The notes under the pieces were generated by a model that was given only the letters and a program-made list of their open reading frames with translations, did no database searches and was not told where the DNA came from. DNA of 64,000 nt, taken from NCBI RefSeq assembly GCF_013337185.1, contig NZ_SWDE01000005.1, positions 186,001 to 250,000 of the forward strand, given 5' to 3'. The stretch comes from Serratia proteamaculans (GTDB taxonomy: Bacteria; Pseudomonadota; Gammaproteobacteria; Enterobacterales; Enterobacteriaceae). A program made the position numbers and the translations under genes. This document shows, piece after piece, positions 47,428-56,480 of this stretch (its first letter is position 1; every line of letters begins with the position of its first letter).

Positions 47428-48462
47428 GTGAGCAGTGTTAAGGCAATGCGCGCCTCGGGGCGGGCCACCATCAGCGATGTGGCGAAAACCGCCAAGACCG
47501 GTAAAACCAGCGTATCGCGCTATCTCAATGGTGAGCAGCACCTGCTTTCTGACGATCTCAAACAGCGCATCGAACAGGCGATCCACCAGCTCGACTATCG
47601 CCCCAGCCAGATGGCACGCAGCCTGAAGGGCGGCCAAACGCGGCTGATTGGCCTGATCATCGCCGATATCACCAATCCCTACTCGGTGGACGTGATGCGC
47701 GGTATCGAAGCGGCCTGTCGTCAGCATGGTTTTACCCTACTGGTGTGTAATACCAATAACGAGGTCAATCAGGAACAGCACTACCTGCAACTGCTTAGCA
47801 GTTACCGGGTAGAAGGCATCGTGGTCAATGCCGTCGGTATGCGCGAAGAGGCGCTGTCGACCCTGCAACAATCGATGTTACCCATGGTGCTGATTGACCG
47901 CAAAATCTCTGATTTTGCCTGTGATGTGGTGGGCCTCAACAATCACGAAGCGGCAACCGTCGCCACGGAACACCTGTTGCAACAGGGTTTCGAAGCCATT
48001 TTGTTTCTCAGCGAGCCGATCGGCACGGTCAATACCCGCCTGGAAAGGCTGCACGCCTTTAACCAGACTATGGCGCAACATGCCGGACTGTTGGCCGAAC
48101 AGGCCGAAACTCCGCTTAACGACGTTAAGCAGCTGGAAGGCGTGATCCGCGACTTTAACGCCCGCCATCGCGGTATGCGCAAGGCGGTTATTTCCGCTAA
48201 TGGTGCCCTGACGCTACAGGTGGCACGCGCCATGCGCCGATTGGGTATCCAATGGGGCAGCGATATCGGCCTGCTGGGCTTTGACGAACTGGAATGGGCC
48301 GAACTGGCTGGGGTGGGCATCACCACTCTGAAGCAACCTACCTATCAGATGGGCCATGCGGCACTGGAACAACTGGTGCAACGCATTCAGGGTCTGAATA
48401 CCCCTATCAGCGAACAGATGTTCCCCGGTGAACTGATCGTACGCGGCTCCACCACCCGATAA
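47428..48462 (+). CDS. LacI-family repressor of ketogluconate genes (PtxS-like)
   Basis: A 344-residue LacI/GalR regulator. The helix-turn-helix is ATISDVAKTAKTGKTSVSRYL at about residues 13-33, and the hinge helix is RPSQMARSLKGG. A periplasmic-binding-like sensor domain follows (GLIIADITNPYSVDVMRG). It lies directly upstream of kguE-kguK-kguT-ghrB, as PtxS is linked to kgu genes in pseudomonads, so 2-ketogluconate or a derivative is the likely effector (inference). A PtxS-like palindrome lies between it and kguE. The GTG at 47428 has GGGGAG seven bases upstream. Confidence 0.85.
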   Translation: MSSVKAMRASGRATISDVAKTAKTGKTSVSRYLNGEQHLLSDDLKQRIEQAIHQLDYRPSQMARSLKGGQTRLIGLIIADITNPYSVDVMRGIEAACRQHGFTLLVCNTNNEVNQEQHYLQLLSSYRVEGIVVNAVGMREEALSTLQQSMLPMVLIDRKISDFACDVVGLNNHEAATVATEHLLQQGFEAILFLSEPIGTVNTRLERLHAFNQTMAQHAGLLAEQAETPLNDVKQLEGVIRDFNARHRGMRKAVISANGALTLQVARAMRRLGIQWGSDIGLLGFDELEWAELAGVGITTLKQPTYQMGHAALEQLVQRIQGLNTPISEQMFPGELIVRGSTTR

Positions 48463-48480
48463 TCTCCCTTCTTTCCCGCC

Positions 48481-48504
48481 GGGGCGCGCCTGTGACGCCC
48501 CTTC
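48481..48504 (+). terminator. Possible terminator after the LacI-family gene
   Basis: GGGGCG, a nine-base loop and CGCCCC, followed by TTCATC. The T-tract is short. It would separate the regulator from the kgu operon. Confidence 0.45.
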
Positions 48505-48537
48505 ATCACATCATCCAGACTATTTTTTGCTCAGGTT

Positions 48538-48553
48538 CGTGATTGCGATCATA
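48538..48553. promoter_or_regulatory. Candidate CRP site upstream of kguE
   Basis: CGTGATTGCGATCATA matches TGTGA-N6-TCACA at 8 of 10 positions, just upstream of the PtxS-like operator. Confidence 0.45.
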
Positions 48554-48577
48554 TTTTTACACTCTGTCGCTTTCACC

Positions 48578-48591
48578 TGGAACCGGTACCA
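48578..48591. promoter_or_regulatory. PtxS-like operator in front of kguE
   Basis: TGGAACCGGTACCA is a near palindrome centred on CG, as LacI-family operators are. It agrees with the recalled PtxS site TGAAACCGGTTTCA at 11 of 14 positions. It lies 54 bases upstream of the kguE ATG. Confidence 0.7.
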
Positions 48592-48644
48592 TTTAACTTG
48601 TGGTTAACAGCATCGGTGGGACTAACACCACCTCAGGAGCAAAA

Positions 48645-49397
48645 ATGACCAGAGAAATTATCATAGTGACCGGCGCCTATGGCACCGATACCGTCCAGCA
48701 GCTCGGTGGCCAGGCCGCTTTACTGCCGATTATCGCCGCGGCAGGTGCCGACGGCGTAGAAATCCGCCGCGAACTGTTTTCTGCTCAGGATCTACAGGCC
48801 CTGCCGGCTCTGGCTCAGGCCATCGAACAGCAGCAACTGTTTGCCGTTTACTCCGCACCTGAAGCCCTGTTTACCCCACAGCACACTCTGAACCCCAACC
48901 TGGCGGCTCTGCTGGCGGAAGCCCAGACGCTGAACGCACGCCAGTTAAAATTATCCCTGGGCCATTACCAGCCCGGCTTCGATTTTACCGAACTGAAAGT
49001 GGCACTGGAGCAGCATCCGGTCAGCCTGGTGGTGGAAAATGACCAGACCCCGGACTGCGGCATTCTGTCACTGCTGAACGCCTTTTTCCACGCGGCGGAA
49101 GATAACCGTCTGCCGGTCAGCATGACTTTCGATATGGCCAACTGGCACTGGGTCGGGCAAGACGCCTTCGCCGCTGCCGAGCGTCTGGCTCGCCACGTCA
49201 GCTATGTGCACGTGAAGGCGGCCACCCATGGCCTGCGCGGTTGGCGCGCCGTGGCGCTCGACGACAGTGACGGCCGCTGGCGTGAGTTGCTGACCCGCCT
49301 GCCACAGGATGTCCCACGCGGTATTGAATTCCCATTGCAGGGCGACAGTCTGGAAGACGTAACCCGCTACTACGTTAACCTGTTACGCGCGGAGTAA
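48645..49397 (+). CDS. kguE: KguE-like sugar phosphate isomerase/epimerase
   Basis: A 250-residue TIM-barrel protein of the xylose-isomerase-like AP-endonuclease-2 family. Conserved acidic/His metal-site segments are VEIRREL, VVENDQTPDCG, TFDMANWHWVG and SYVHVKAA. KguE of pseudomonads belongs to this family and sits at the head of the ketogluconate operon; its exact reaction is not well defined. The ATG at 48645 has AGGAG five bases before it. kguK starts seven bases after its stop. Confidence 0.8.
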   Translation: MTREIIIVTGAYGTDTVQQLGGQAALLPIIAAAGADGVEIRRELFSAQDLQALPALAQAIEQQQLFAVYSAPEALFTPQHTLNPNLAALLAEAQTLNARQLKLSLGHYQPGFDFTELKVALEQHPVSLVVENDQTPDCGILSLLNAFFHAAEDNRLPVSMTFDMANWHWVGQDAFAAAERLARHVSYVHVKAATHGLRGWRAVALDDSDGRWRELLTRLPQDVPRGIEFPLQGDSLEDVTRYYVNLLRAE

Positions 49398-49403
49398 AAC
49401 ATC

Positions 49404-50363
49404 ATGACAATGCTGACAGCCGCGCATAGCGCACCCTTGGACGTCGTCACCCTGGGTGAAGCCATGGCCATGTTCGTGGCAAGCCAAACCGGCGATATGG
49501 CGGAAGTAGAAACCTTCACCAAACGCATTGCCGGTGCCGAGCTGAACGTGGCGATCGGTCTGGCACGTCTGGGCCTGAACGTCGGCTGGGTCAGCCGCGT
49601 CGGCAATGACAGTTTCGGCCGTTTCACCCTGCAACAATTGAAAAAAGAAGGCATTAACGCCCAGCAGGTCACGGTAGACGGCAATTATCCGACCGGTTTT
49701 CAGATCAAATCGAAAACCACCGATGGTACCGATCCCAAAGTGGAGTATTTCCGCAAAGGTTCGGCGGCCAGTCACCTTTCTGTGGACGATTTCAACCGCG
49801 ATTACTTCGGTTCCGCACGCCATCTGCACCTGAGCGGCGTAGCGGCAGCCTTGTCCGGCCAGTCGCTGGCGCTGTGTCACCATGCCGCGCGTGAGATGCG
49901 GGCAATGGGCAAAACCATTTCGTTCGACCCTAATTTGCGTCCGGTGCTGTGGTCCAGCCAACAGGTGATGATCGAGCAGCTCAATAAGCTGGCGTTTGCC
50001 GCCGACTGGGTGCTACCGGGGCTGAAAGAAGGACAAATCCTCACCGGCCAATCAACGCCGGAAGGCATTGCCGATTTTTATCTGGAGCGCGGCGTACAGG
50101 CGGTGATTATCAAAACCGGCCCGGACGGCGCCTGGTTTAAAACCGCTGCTGGCGATCAGGCGGCAGTCGCGGCCATCAAAGTCGACAACGTGGTGGACAC
50201 CGTGGGGGCAGGCGACGGTTTTGCCGTCGGCACCCTTAGCGCTCTGCTGGAAGGCAAAACGCTGAAACAGGCGGTTCAACGCGGTAACAAAATCGGCTCG
50301 CTGGCGATCCAGGCCATCGGCGATAGCGAAGGCTTGCCGACCCGCGCGGCACTGGCTGAATAA
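49404..50363 (+). CDS. kguK: PfkB-family 2-ketogluconate kinase
   Basis: A 319-residue ribokinase-fold sugar kinase. Signatures are the glycine-rich GEAMAMF..AGAELNVAIGLARLG near the N-terminus and the catalytic DTVGAGDGFAVGTLSALLEG, with the base Asp in GAGD. The sequence also resembles 2-keto-3-deoxygluconate kinase (KdgK). The placement with kguE, kguT and ghrB favours 2-ketogluconate as substrate, forming 2-keto-6-phosphogluconate. The ATG follows GGAGTAAAACATC. Confidence 0.85.
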   Translation: MTMLTAAHSAPLDVVTLGEAMAMFVASQTGDMAEVETFTKRIAGAELNVAIGLARLGLNVGWVSRVGNDSFGRFTLQQLKKEGINAQQVTVDGNYPTGFQIKSKTTDGTDPKVEYFRKGSAASHLSVDDFNRDYFGSARHLHLSGVAAALSGQSLALCHHAAREMRAMGKTISFDPNLRPVLWSSQQVMIEQLNKLAFAADWVLPGLKEGQILTGQSTPEGIADFYLERGVQAVIIKTGPDGAWFKTAAGDQAAVAAIKVDNVVDTVGAGDGFAVGTLSALLEGKTLKQAVQRGNKIGSLAIQAIGDSEGLPTRAALAE

Positions 50364-50378
50364 ATATAACAAACATAA

Positions 50379-50390
50379 TCGGTTAACCGA
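50379..50390. promoter_or_regulatory. Palindrome between kguK and kguT
   Basis: TCGGTTAACCGA is a perfect 12-base palindrome in the 97-base gap, 70 bases before the kguT ATG. It may be an internal operator. The factor is unknown, and it lacks the CG centre of LacI-family sites. Confidence 0.4.
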
Positions 50391-50460
50391 CTTCTCCACA
50401 CGACGTGTACCTCTGGCCCTACAACCAGGACGCGTTGGGAGAACACTGAGGAATCTGAAC

Positions 50461-51729
50461 ATGAACAAAGCGACTATCGCGGCTAAACGCTGGTGGTACA
50501 TCATGCCCATCGTGTTTATCACCTACAGCCTGGCCTATCTCGACCGAGCCAACTTCAGCTTTGCTTCGGCTGCCGGTATCAATGACGATCTGGGCATCAC
50601 CAAGGGCATGTCCTCGCTGTTGGGGGCGCTGTTTTTCCTCGGCTATTTCTTTTTCCAGATCCCCGGCGCCATCTATGCCGAACGCCGCAGCGTTAAAAAA
50701 CTGATTTTCTGGTGCCTGATCCTGTGGGGGGCCTGCGCCTCACTGACCGGCATGGTCAGTAATATCCCCATGCTGGCCGCTATCCGCTTTATCCTCGGCG
50801 TGGTTGAAGCCGCGGTCATGCCGGCGATGCTGATTTACATCAGCAACTGGTTCACCAAATCAGAACGCTCACGCGCCAATACCTTCCTGATCCTCGGCAA
50901 CCCGGTAACGGTGCTGTGGATGTCGGTGGTTTCCGGCTATCTGATCCACGCCTACGGCTGGCGTGAAATGTTCATCTTTGAAGGCATTCCGGCGGTGATC
51001 TGGGCCTTCTGCTGGTGGGTGCTGGCCAAAGACAAACCCGCCCAGGCCAAATGGCTGAGCGACAATGAAAAGCAGGCGTTGCAACAACAGCTGGAAGAAG
51101 AACAAAAAGGCATTAAAGCGGTACGGAACTACGGTGAAGCCTTCCGCTCACGCAACGTTATTCTGCTGTGCGCACAGTACTTTGCCTGGAGTATTGGCGT
51201 GTATGGCTTCGTGCTGTGGTTGCCTTCCATCCTGCGCAGCGGCATGCAGATGGGCATGGTGGAAGCCGGCTGGCTGTCGGCGGTGCCTTATCTGGCGGCG
51301 ACTATCGCCATGATCCTGGTGTCCTGGGCCTCCGACAAAATGCAAAACCGTAAGCTGTTCGTCTGGCCACTGTTGCTGATTGGCGCGCTGGCTTTCTTCG
51401 GCTCTTACGCCGTCGGCGCCAACCATTTCTGGGTCTCTTACACCCTGTTGGTAATTGCCGGTGCCGCCATGTATGCCCCTTATGGGCCTTTCTTCGCCAT
51501 CATTCCTGAAATGCTGCCGAAAAACGTTGCCGGTGGCGCCATGGCACTGATCAACAGCATGGGTGCGCTGGGCTCCTTCTTCGGCTCGTGGTTTGTCGGT
51601 TACCTGAACGGCGCTACCGGTAGCCCGGCGGCTTCTTATATGTTTATGGCCATTGCCCTGCTGGCAGCGGTGGTGCTGACGCTGGTAGTCAAACCCGCTC
51701 GCAACGAGGCCCAGCCACAACTGGCCTGA
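50461..51729 (+). CDS. kguT: MFS ketogluconate transporter KguT
   Basis: A 422-residue MFS protein of the ACS family with 12 predicted helices. It starts with [21 protein letters not shown], with the family-typical [10 protein letters not shown]. The second half contains [13 protein letters not shown] and [25 protein letters not shown]. The operon context (kinase, epimerase, reductase) makes 2-ketogluconate the likely substrate. The ATG at 50461 follows GAGGAATCTGAAC. A strong terminator follows, so ghrB has at least a partly separate promoter. Confidence 0.85.
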   Translation: MNKATIAAKRWWYIMPIVFITYSLAYLDRANFSFASAAGINDDLGITKGMSSLLGALFFLGYFFFQIPGAIYAERRSVKKLIFWCLILWGACASLTGMVSNIPMLAAIRFILGVVEAAVMPAMLIYISNWFTKSERSRANTFLILGNPVTVLWMSVVSGYLIHAYGWREMFIFEGIPAVIWAFCWWVLAKDKPAQAKWLSDNEKQALQQQLEEEQKGIKAVRNYGEAFRSRNVILLCAQYFAWSIGVYGFVLWLPSILRSGMQMGMVEAGWLSAVPYLAATIAMILVSWASDKMQNRKLFVWPLLLIGALAFFGSYAVGANHFWVSYTLLVIAGAAMYAPYGPFFAIIPEMLPKNVAGGAMALINSMGALGSFFGSWFVGYLNGATGSPAASYMFMAIALLAAVVLTLVVKPARNEAQPQLA

Positions 51730-51745
51730 TCGACCTGAATGACCG

Positions 51746-51777
51746 GGGTGACGGGCGCTGCGCCCTTCACCCTTTTT
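51746..51777 (+). terminator. Terminator after kguT
   Basis: GGGTGA..GGGCG-CTG-CGCCC..TCACCC forms an 11-pair stem with one mismatch, followed by five T residues. Confidence 0.9.
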
Positions 51778-51833
51778 GCTTTATGTTATGTTGGATCCCC
51801 AACGTCCTAATCGTTAGCTTGCTGGAGTTCGTG

Positions 51834-52811
51834 ATGAAGCCTTCTATCGTTTTATACAAAAACATCCCTGCCGACCTGCGTGAACGACTGGAACAGCACT
51901 TCACCGTGCACGCCTTCGACGGCCTGACCCCGGATAACCGCGATGAGCTGCGCCAGGCGTTGCAACAGGCGGAAGGGATCATCGGTTCCGGCGGCAAAAT
52001 TGATGAGGCTTTCCTGCAGCAGGCGCCAAAACTGCGCGCGGCCTCAACCATTTCCGTCGGCTACGACAATTTCGACGTCGACGCGCTGAATGCCCATAAC
52101 GTGCTGCTGATGCATACCCCTACCGTGCTGACCGAAACCGTCGCCGATACCATCATGAGTCTGGTGCTGGCGACAGCGCGCCGGGTGGTTGAAGTCGCCG
52201 AACGGGTCAAGGCCGGCGAATGGCAGGGCAGTATCGGGGCCGACTGGTTTGGCGTCGATGTGCACCATAAAACCATCGGCATTCTCGGGATGGGCCGAAT
52301 CGGCCTGGCGCTGGCGCAACGTGCGCACTTCGGTTTCGGCATGCCGGTGCTGTATAACGCCCGCCGCACGCACGAAGAGGCGGAACAACGTTTTAACGCC
52401 CGCCGCTGCGACCTGGATACCCTGCTGGCCGAATCCGATTTCATCTGCATTACGCTGCCGCTGACCGATGAAACCTTCCATATGATCAGCCGTGAGCAAC
52501 TGGCGAAGATGAAAAAGAGCGGCATCCTGATTAACGCCGGTCGCGGCCCGGTGGTGGATGAAGCGGCACTGATTGAAGCACTGCAAAACGGCACTATCCA
52601 CGCTGCCGGGCTGGACGTGTTCGAAAAAGAACCGTTGGATGTGTCTTCACCGCTGCTGAAGCTGCCAAACGTAGTGGCGCTGCCGCATATCGGTTCTGCG
52701 ACCCATGAGACCCGCTACGGCATGGCCGAATGCGCCGTCGACAACCTGATTGCCGCCCTGACCGGCACGGTCAAAGAAAACTGCGTGAATCCGCAACTGC
52801 TGAAGAAATAG
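51834..52811 (+). CDS. ghrB: Glyoxylate/hydroxypyruvate/2-ketogluconate reductase GhrB
   Basis: GhrB (also TkrA, and equivalent to KguD) is an NADPH-dependent D-2-hydroxyacid dehydrogenase that reduces 2-ketogluconate, glyoxylate and hydroxypyruvate. The 325-residue protein matches E. coli GhrB (324). It has [19 protein letters not shown], the Rossmann motif [30 protein letters not shown] with the catalytic Arg, and [12 protein letters not shown] with the catalytic His. The ATG at 51834 has CTGGAG upstream. It closes the ketogluconate cluster and has its own terminator. Confidence 0.94.
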   Translation: MKPSIVLYKNIPADLRERLEQHFTVHAFDGLTPDNRDELRQALQQAEGIIGSGGKIDEAFLQQAPKLRAASTISVGYDNFDVDALNAHNVLLMHTPTVLTETVADTIMSLVLATARRVVEVAERVKAGEWQGSIGADWFGVDVHHKTIGILGMGRIGLALAQRAHFGFGMPVLYNARRTHEEAEQRFNARRCDLDTLLAESDFICITLPLTDETFHMISREQLAKMKKSGILINAGRGPVVDEAALIEALQNGTIHAAGLDVFEKEPLDVSSPLLKLPNVVALPHIGSATHETRYGMAECAVDNLIAALTGTVKENCVNPQLLKK

Positions 52812-52818
52812 TCATGAA

Positions 52819-52841
52819 GGGCGGCGCCCGCCGCCCATTTC
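52819..52841 (+). terminator. Terminator after ghrB
   Basis: GGGCGGC-GCCC-GCCGCCC forms a 7-base-pair stem followed by ATTTCGTT. Confidence 0.65.
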
Positions 52842-52864
52842 GTTCCATCCCTCTCCCCCTGCCA

Positions 52865-52897
52865 CCTCCTCCCGGAAAATTATCTGTTGGGATGAGG
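52865..52897. promoter_or_regulatory. MalT boxes upstream of malS
   Basis: Two matches to the MalT box GGGGA(T/G)GAGG are visible: GGGAGGAGG on the minus strand (52873-52865) and GGGATGAGG on the plus strand (52889-52897). They lie 75-107 bases before the malS ATG. MalT, the maltotriose-dependent activator, controls E. coli malS. Confidence 0.55.
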
Positions 52898-52971
52898 CGA
52901 CTTTTTCATCATTTGTCACACTGGGCATTACCCTACAAGAAAAACGCTTCCTGCCACGCGTAAGGAGAGCC

Positions 52972-55038
52972 ATGAAACGCCTGACCCTTTCCCTGCTGAT
53001 GCTGCTGTCACCGGCGGCAATGGCGAGCTGGACGCTGCAAGGCTTCCCGGCCTTTGACGAGTCCGCCAGCGGCTTGTTCACCAGCCACGCCACCTTGCCC
53101 AAGGGCGAACTGCCGCTGAAGATTTACCAGGACCAACAGTGCTGGCAGCCGACCACTGCGGCCAAACTGAATCAAGCCCTGTCGCTGCAACCTTGCGGCG
53201 ATAACCCACCGGTTAACTGGCGGCTGTTCCGCGCCGGCGAATATCAGGTGCGCATCGACACCCGCAGCGGTACGCCGACGTTGCAGCTCAGCCTAAAAAC
53301 CGCACCGGAAATCGCCGCCGCTACGGTAGCGCGCACCTGCCCACGCTGGAACGGCTTGCCGGTCACTCTTGACGTGGCGGCGACCTTTGCCGAAGGCGAA
53401 AGGGTGCGTGATTTCTATTCTGGCCAAACGACCAGGGTCAGCCAGGGCAAAGTCACCCTGCAACCGGCCGCAGGCAGCGGAGGATTACTGTTGCTGGAGT
53501 CAGCAAACAGCGAGAAAGCCGCGCCGTTCAACTGGCACAACGCCACGGTCTACTTCGCCCTCACCGATCGCTTTGAAAACGGTAACCCGGCCAACGACCA
53601 CAGCTACGGCCGTCGCAGCGACGGTATGCAGGAGATAGGCACCTTCCACGGCGGCGATCTGGCCGGCCTGACGCAAAAACTCGACTATCTGCAACAGCTT
53701 GGCGTCAATGCGCTGTGGATCAGTTCGCCGCTGGAGCAGATCCACGGCTGGGTCGGTGGCGGCACCAAGGGCGACTTCCCGCATTACGCCTATCACGGAT
53801 ACTACGCATTGGACTGGACCCGGCTCGATGCCAACATGGGCAGCGAGCAGGATCTGCGCACGCTGGTCGAGCAAGCCCACCAGCGTGGTATCCGCATTCT
53901 GTTCGACGTGGTGGTGAACCACGTCGGTTACGCCACGCTGGCGGATATGCAGACCTTCCAGTTCGGCTCGCTGTATCTGAAAGGGGCAGAGATCGAAAAA
54001 ACGCTGGGTAAAAACTGGGGGGACTGGCGACCGGCGGCAGGCCAAAACTGGCATAGCTTCAATGATTACATCAACTTCAGCGATAAGGCCGGTTGGGATA
54101 CGTGGTGGGGTAAAAACTGGATCCGTACCGATATCGGCGACTACGACTCGCCGGGCTATGACGACCTCACCATGTCGCTGGCCTTCCTCCCGGACATCAA
54201 AACTGAAGCGCCCGGTGCCAGCGGTCTGCCGCTGTTTTATCGCCATAAACCCGACACTGCTGCGCACGAAATTCCCGGTGCCACAACCCGCGACTACCTG
54301 ACTACCTGGCTCAGCCAATGGGTACGCGATTACGGCATTGACGGCTTTCGCATCGACACCGCCAAACACGTAGAGAAACCGACGCTGGCGCTGCTGAAAC
54401 AGCGTGCCACGGCGGCGTTGGCCGAGTGGAAAGCCGCTCATCCGCAACAGGCGCTGGATAACGCCCCATTCTGGATGACCGGTGAGGCCTGGGGCCATGG
54501 CGTGATGAAAAGCGACTATTACCAGAACGGCTTCGACGCGATGATCAATTTTGATTTTCAGGATCAGGCGTCGCAGGCGCTGAATTGCTTTTCCAGTATT
54601 GACACCACCTATCAACAGATGGCCGACAAGCTGCAGAATTTCAACGTGTTAAGTTATATCTCTTCGCACGATACCCGGCTGTTCTTTGCCAGTGATGCCA
54701 AAGGGTCGCTGGCACTGCAACAGCGTGCCGCCGATCTGCTGTTGCTGGCCCCCGGCGCGGTGCAAATTTACTACGGTGATGAAAGTGGCCGTCAGCTTGG
54801 GCCGAGCGGCTCGGACCCGTTGCAGGGCACCCGTTCCGATATGAACTGGAGCGAGCTGCAGGGCGACAAAGCCCCGCTGCTGGCGCACTGGCAGCGGCTG
54901 GGTCAATTCCGCGCTCGCCACCCGGCAATAGGTGCAGGTAAACAACAGTCGCAACAAACGGCGCAATACTACGCCTTCAGCCGTCAGCTCGGTGACGATA
55001 AGGTGATGGTGGTGTGGGTCGGCGATCGGTCACATTAA
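52972..55038 (+). CDS. malS: Periplasmic alpha-amylase MalS
   Basis: MalS hydrolyses maltodextrins in the periplasm. The 688-residue protein (E. coli 676) has a signal peptide (about 1-18, ending AAMA), an N-terminal beta domain with a few Cys, and a GH13 barrel. The four GH13 regions are DVVVNHVGY, GFRIDTAKHV (nucleophile Asp), MTGEAWGHG (acid/base Glu) and ISSHDTRLF. NATVYFALTDRFENGNP is the typical barrel entry. The ATG follows AAGGAGAGCC. MalT boxes lie upstream and a strong terminator behind. Confidence 0.95.
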   Translation: MKRLTLSLLMLLSPAAMASWTLQGFPAFDESASGLFTSHATLPKGELPLKIYQDQQCWQPTTAAKLNQALSLQPCGDNPPVNWRLFRAGEYQVRIDTRSGTPTLQLSLKTAPEIAAATVARTCPRWNGLPVTLDVAATFAEGERVRDFYSGQTTRVSQGKVTLQPAAGSGGLLLLESANSEKAAPFNWHNATVYFALTDRFENGNPANDHSYGRRSDGMQEIGTFHGGDLAGLTQKLDYLQQLGVNALWISSPLEQIHGWVGGGTKGDFPHYAYHGYYALDWTRLDANMGSEQDLRTLVEQAHQRGIRILFDVVVNHVGYATLADMQTFQFGSLYLKGAEIEKTLGKNWGDWRPAAGQNWHSFNDYINFSDKAGWDTWWGKNWIRTDIGDYDSPGYDDLTMSLAFLPDIKTEAPGASGLPLFYRHKPDTAAHEIPGATTRDYLTTWLSQWVRDYGIDGFRIDTAKHVEKPTLALLKQRATAALAEWKAAHPQQALDNAPFWMTGEAWGHGVMKSDYYQNGFDAMINFDFQDQASQALNCFSSIDTTYQQMADKLQNFNVLSYISSHDTRLFFASDAKGSLALQQRAADLLLLAPGAVQIYYGDESGRQLGPSGSDPLQGTRSDMNWSELQGDKAPLLAHWQRLGQFRARHPAIGAGKQQSQQTAQYYAFSRQLGDDKVMVVWVGDRSH

Positions 55039-55057
55039 TTGAGATAAATATGCTGTG

Positions 55058-55097
55058 AAATAACCATCAGGTGAAGTTTACGCCTGATGGTTATTTT
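55058..55097 (+). terminator. Terminator after malS
   Basis: ATAACCATCAGG and CCTGATGGTTAT form a perfect 12-base-pair stem with an 11-base loop, followed by TTT. A flanking AA/TT extension gives 14 pairs. Confidence 0.85.
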
Positions 55098-55172
55098 ATG
55101 AACCGCATTGCGCCGGAAATTGTCAGGCGGTATGGTGGGCGATTACCTGCTAAAAACACTACAGCTGCACCT

Positions 55173-56426
55173 ATGACTTTTTCACTTTTCGGCGACAAAT
55201 TTACCCGTTACGCGGGCATTACCCGTTTAATGGATGACCTGAACGAAGGCCTGCGCACCCCCGGTGCCATCATGCTTGGCGGCGGTAATCCGGCGCAAAT
55301 TCCAGAGATGGAAAGCTACTTCAAGCAACTGTGTCAGGACATGCTCGACCAGGGCAAACTGACCGAGGCGCTGTGTAACTATGACGGCCCGCAGGGCAAA
55401 GACTCCCTGCTGAAAGCGCTGGCCAAATTGCTGCGCGACGAGCTAGGCTGGCAGATCTCTCCACAGAATATTGCACTGACAAATGGCAGTCAGAGCGCGT
55501 TTTTCTACTTGTTTAACCTGTTTGCCGGCCGCTATGCCGACGGCAGCCGCCGCCGCGTACTGTTCCCGCTGGCGCCGGAGTATATCGGCTATGCCGATGC
55601 CGGGTTGGACGAAGGGCTGTTTGTCTCGGCCAAACCCAACATCGAACTGCTACCGGAAGGTCAGTTCAAATATCACGTTGATTTCGAACATCTGAACATC
55701 GGCGATGATATCGGCATGATCTGCGTATCACGCCCGACCAACCCGACCGGCAACGTGATCACCGACGAAGAGCTGATGAAGCTCGACCGACTGGCGCAGC
55801 AGCGCAACATTCCGCTGGTGATCGATAACGCCTACGGCGTGCCCTTCCCCGGCATTATCTTCAGCGACGCAACGCCGCTGTGGAACCCCAACATCATTCT
55901 GTGCATGAGCCTGTCGAAACTCGGCCTGCCCGGTTCACGCTGCGGCATTGTGATCGCCGATGAAAAGACCATCAGCGCCCTGACCAACATGAACGGCATC
56001 ATTAGCCTGTCACCGGGCAGCATGGGGCCGGCGATGGCAACGGAAATGATTGAACGCGGCGACCTGCTGCGCCTGTCCAACGAAGTGATCCGCCCCTTCT
56101 ACAAACAGCGTGTCGAGCACACTATCGAGATCATTCGCCGCTACCTGTCACCGGAACGCTGCCTGATCCATAAACCGGAAGGGGCCATTTTCCTCTGGCT
56201 GTGGTTCAAGGACCTGCCGATCACCACCGAGCTGCTTTATCAACGTTTGAAAAAACGTGGCGTGCTGATGGTGCCGGGCCACTACTTCTTCCCGGGGCTG
56301 GAGCACGAATGGCCGCATACCCATCAGTGCATGCGGATGAACTACGTGCCGGATCCGGAGAAGATTGAGCGTGGCGTGGCGATCCTGGCGGAAGAGATTG
56401 AACGCGCGCATCAGGAAGCGGGCTGA
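55173..56426 (+). CDS. avtA: Valine-pyruvate aminotransferase AvtA
   Basis: AvtA (transaminase C) interconverts valine and pyruvate with 2-ketoisovalerate and alanine, using PLP. The 417-residue length equals E. coli AvtA. It starts MTFSLFGDKFTRYAGIT. The PLP features are NYDGPQGKDSLL, TNGSQSAFFYLFNLF, SRPTNPTGNV, the NAYG Asp/Tyr region and the PLP-lysine segment CMSLSKLGLPGSRCG. The ATG at 55173 is set by homology; it has no good ribosome site and the frame is open further upstream. The malS terminator precedes it, so it should have its own promoter in the 75 bases before the start. Confidence 0.95.
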   Translation: MTFSLFGDKFTRYAGITRLMDDLNEGLRTPGAIMLGGGNPAQIPEMESYFKQLCQDMLDQGKLTEALCNYDGPQGKDSLLKALAKLLRDELGWQISPQNIALTNGSQSAFFYLFNLFAGRYADGSRRRVLFPLAPEYIGYADAGLDEGLFVSAKPNIELLPEGQFKYHVDFEHLNIGDDIGMICVSRPTNPTGNVITDEELMKLDRLAQQRNIPLVIDNAYGVPFPGIIFSDATPLWNPNIILCMSLSKLGLPGSRCGIVIADEKTISALTNMNGIISLSPGSMGPAMATEMIERGDLLRLSNEVIRPFYKQRVEHTIEIIRRYLSPERCLIHKPEGAIFLWLWFKDLPITTELLYQRLKKRGVLMVPGHYFFPGLEHEWPHTHQCMRMNYVPDPEKIERGVAILAEEIERAHQEAG

Positions 56427-56433
56427 TCGTTGA

Positions 56434-56465
56434 GACGGGGCACCCAAGTGGCGCCCCGTCGTTTT
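56434..56465 (+). terminator. Terminator after avtA
   Basis: GACGGGGC, an 11-base loop and GCCCCGTC, followed by GTTTT. The opposing yidE gene ends about 16 bases further on. Confidence 0.8.
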
Positions 56466-56480
56466 ACATCGCCCAGTTTT

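Noticed and set aside
55098-55172. N-terminal extension of AvtA from an ATG at 55098
   Set aside because: The extra residues are not in the family, and this ATG lies directly at the malS terminator. Homology starts at 55173.
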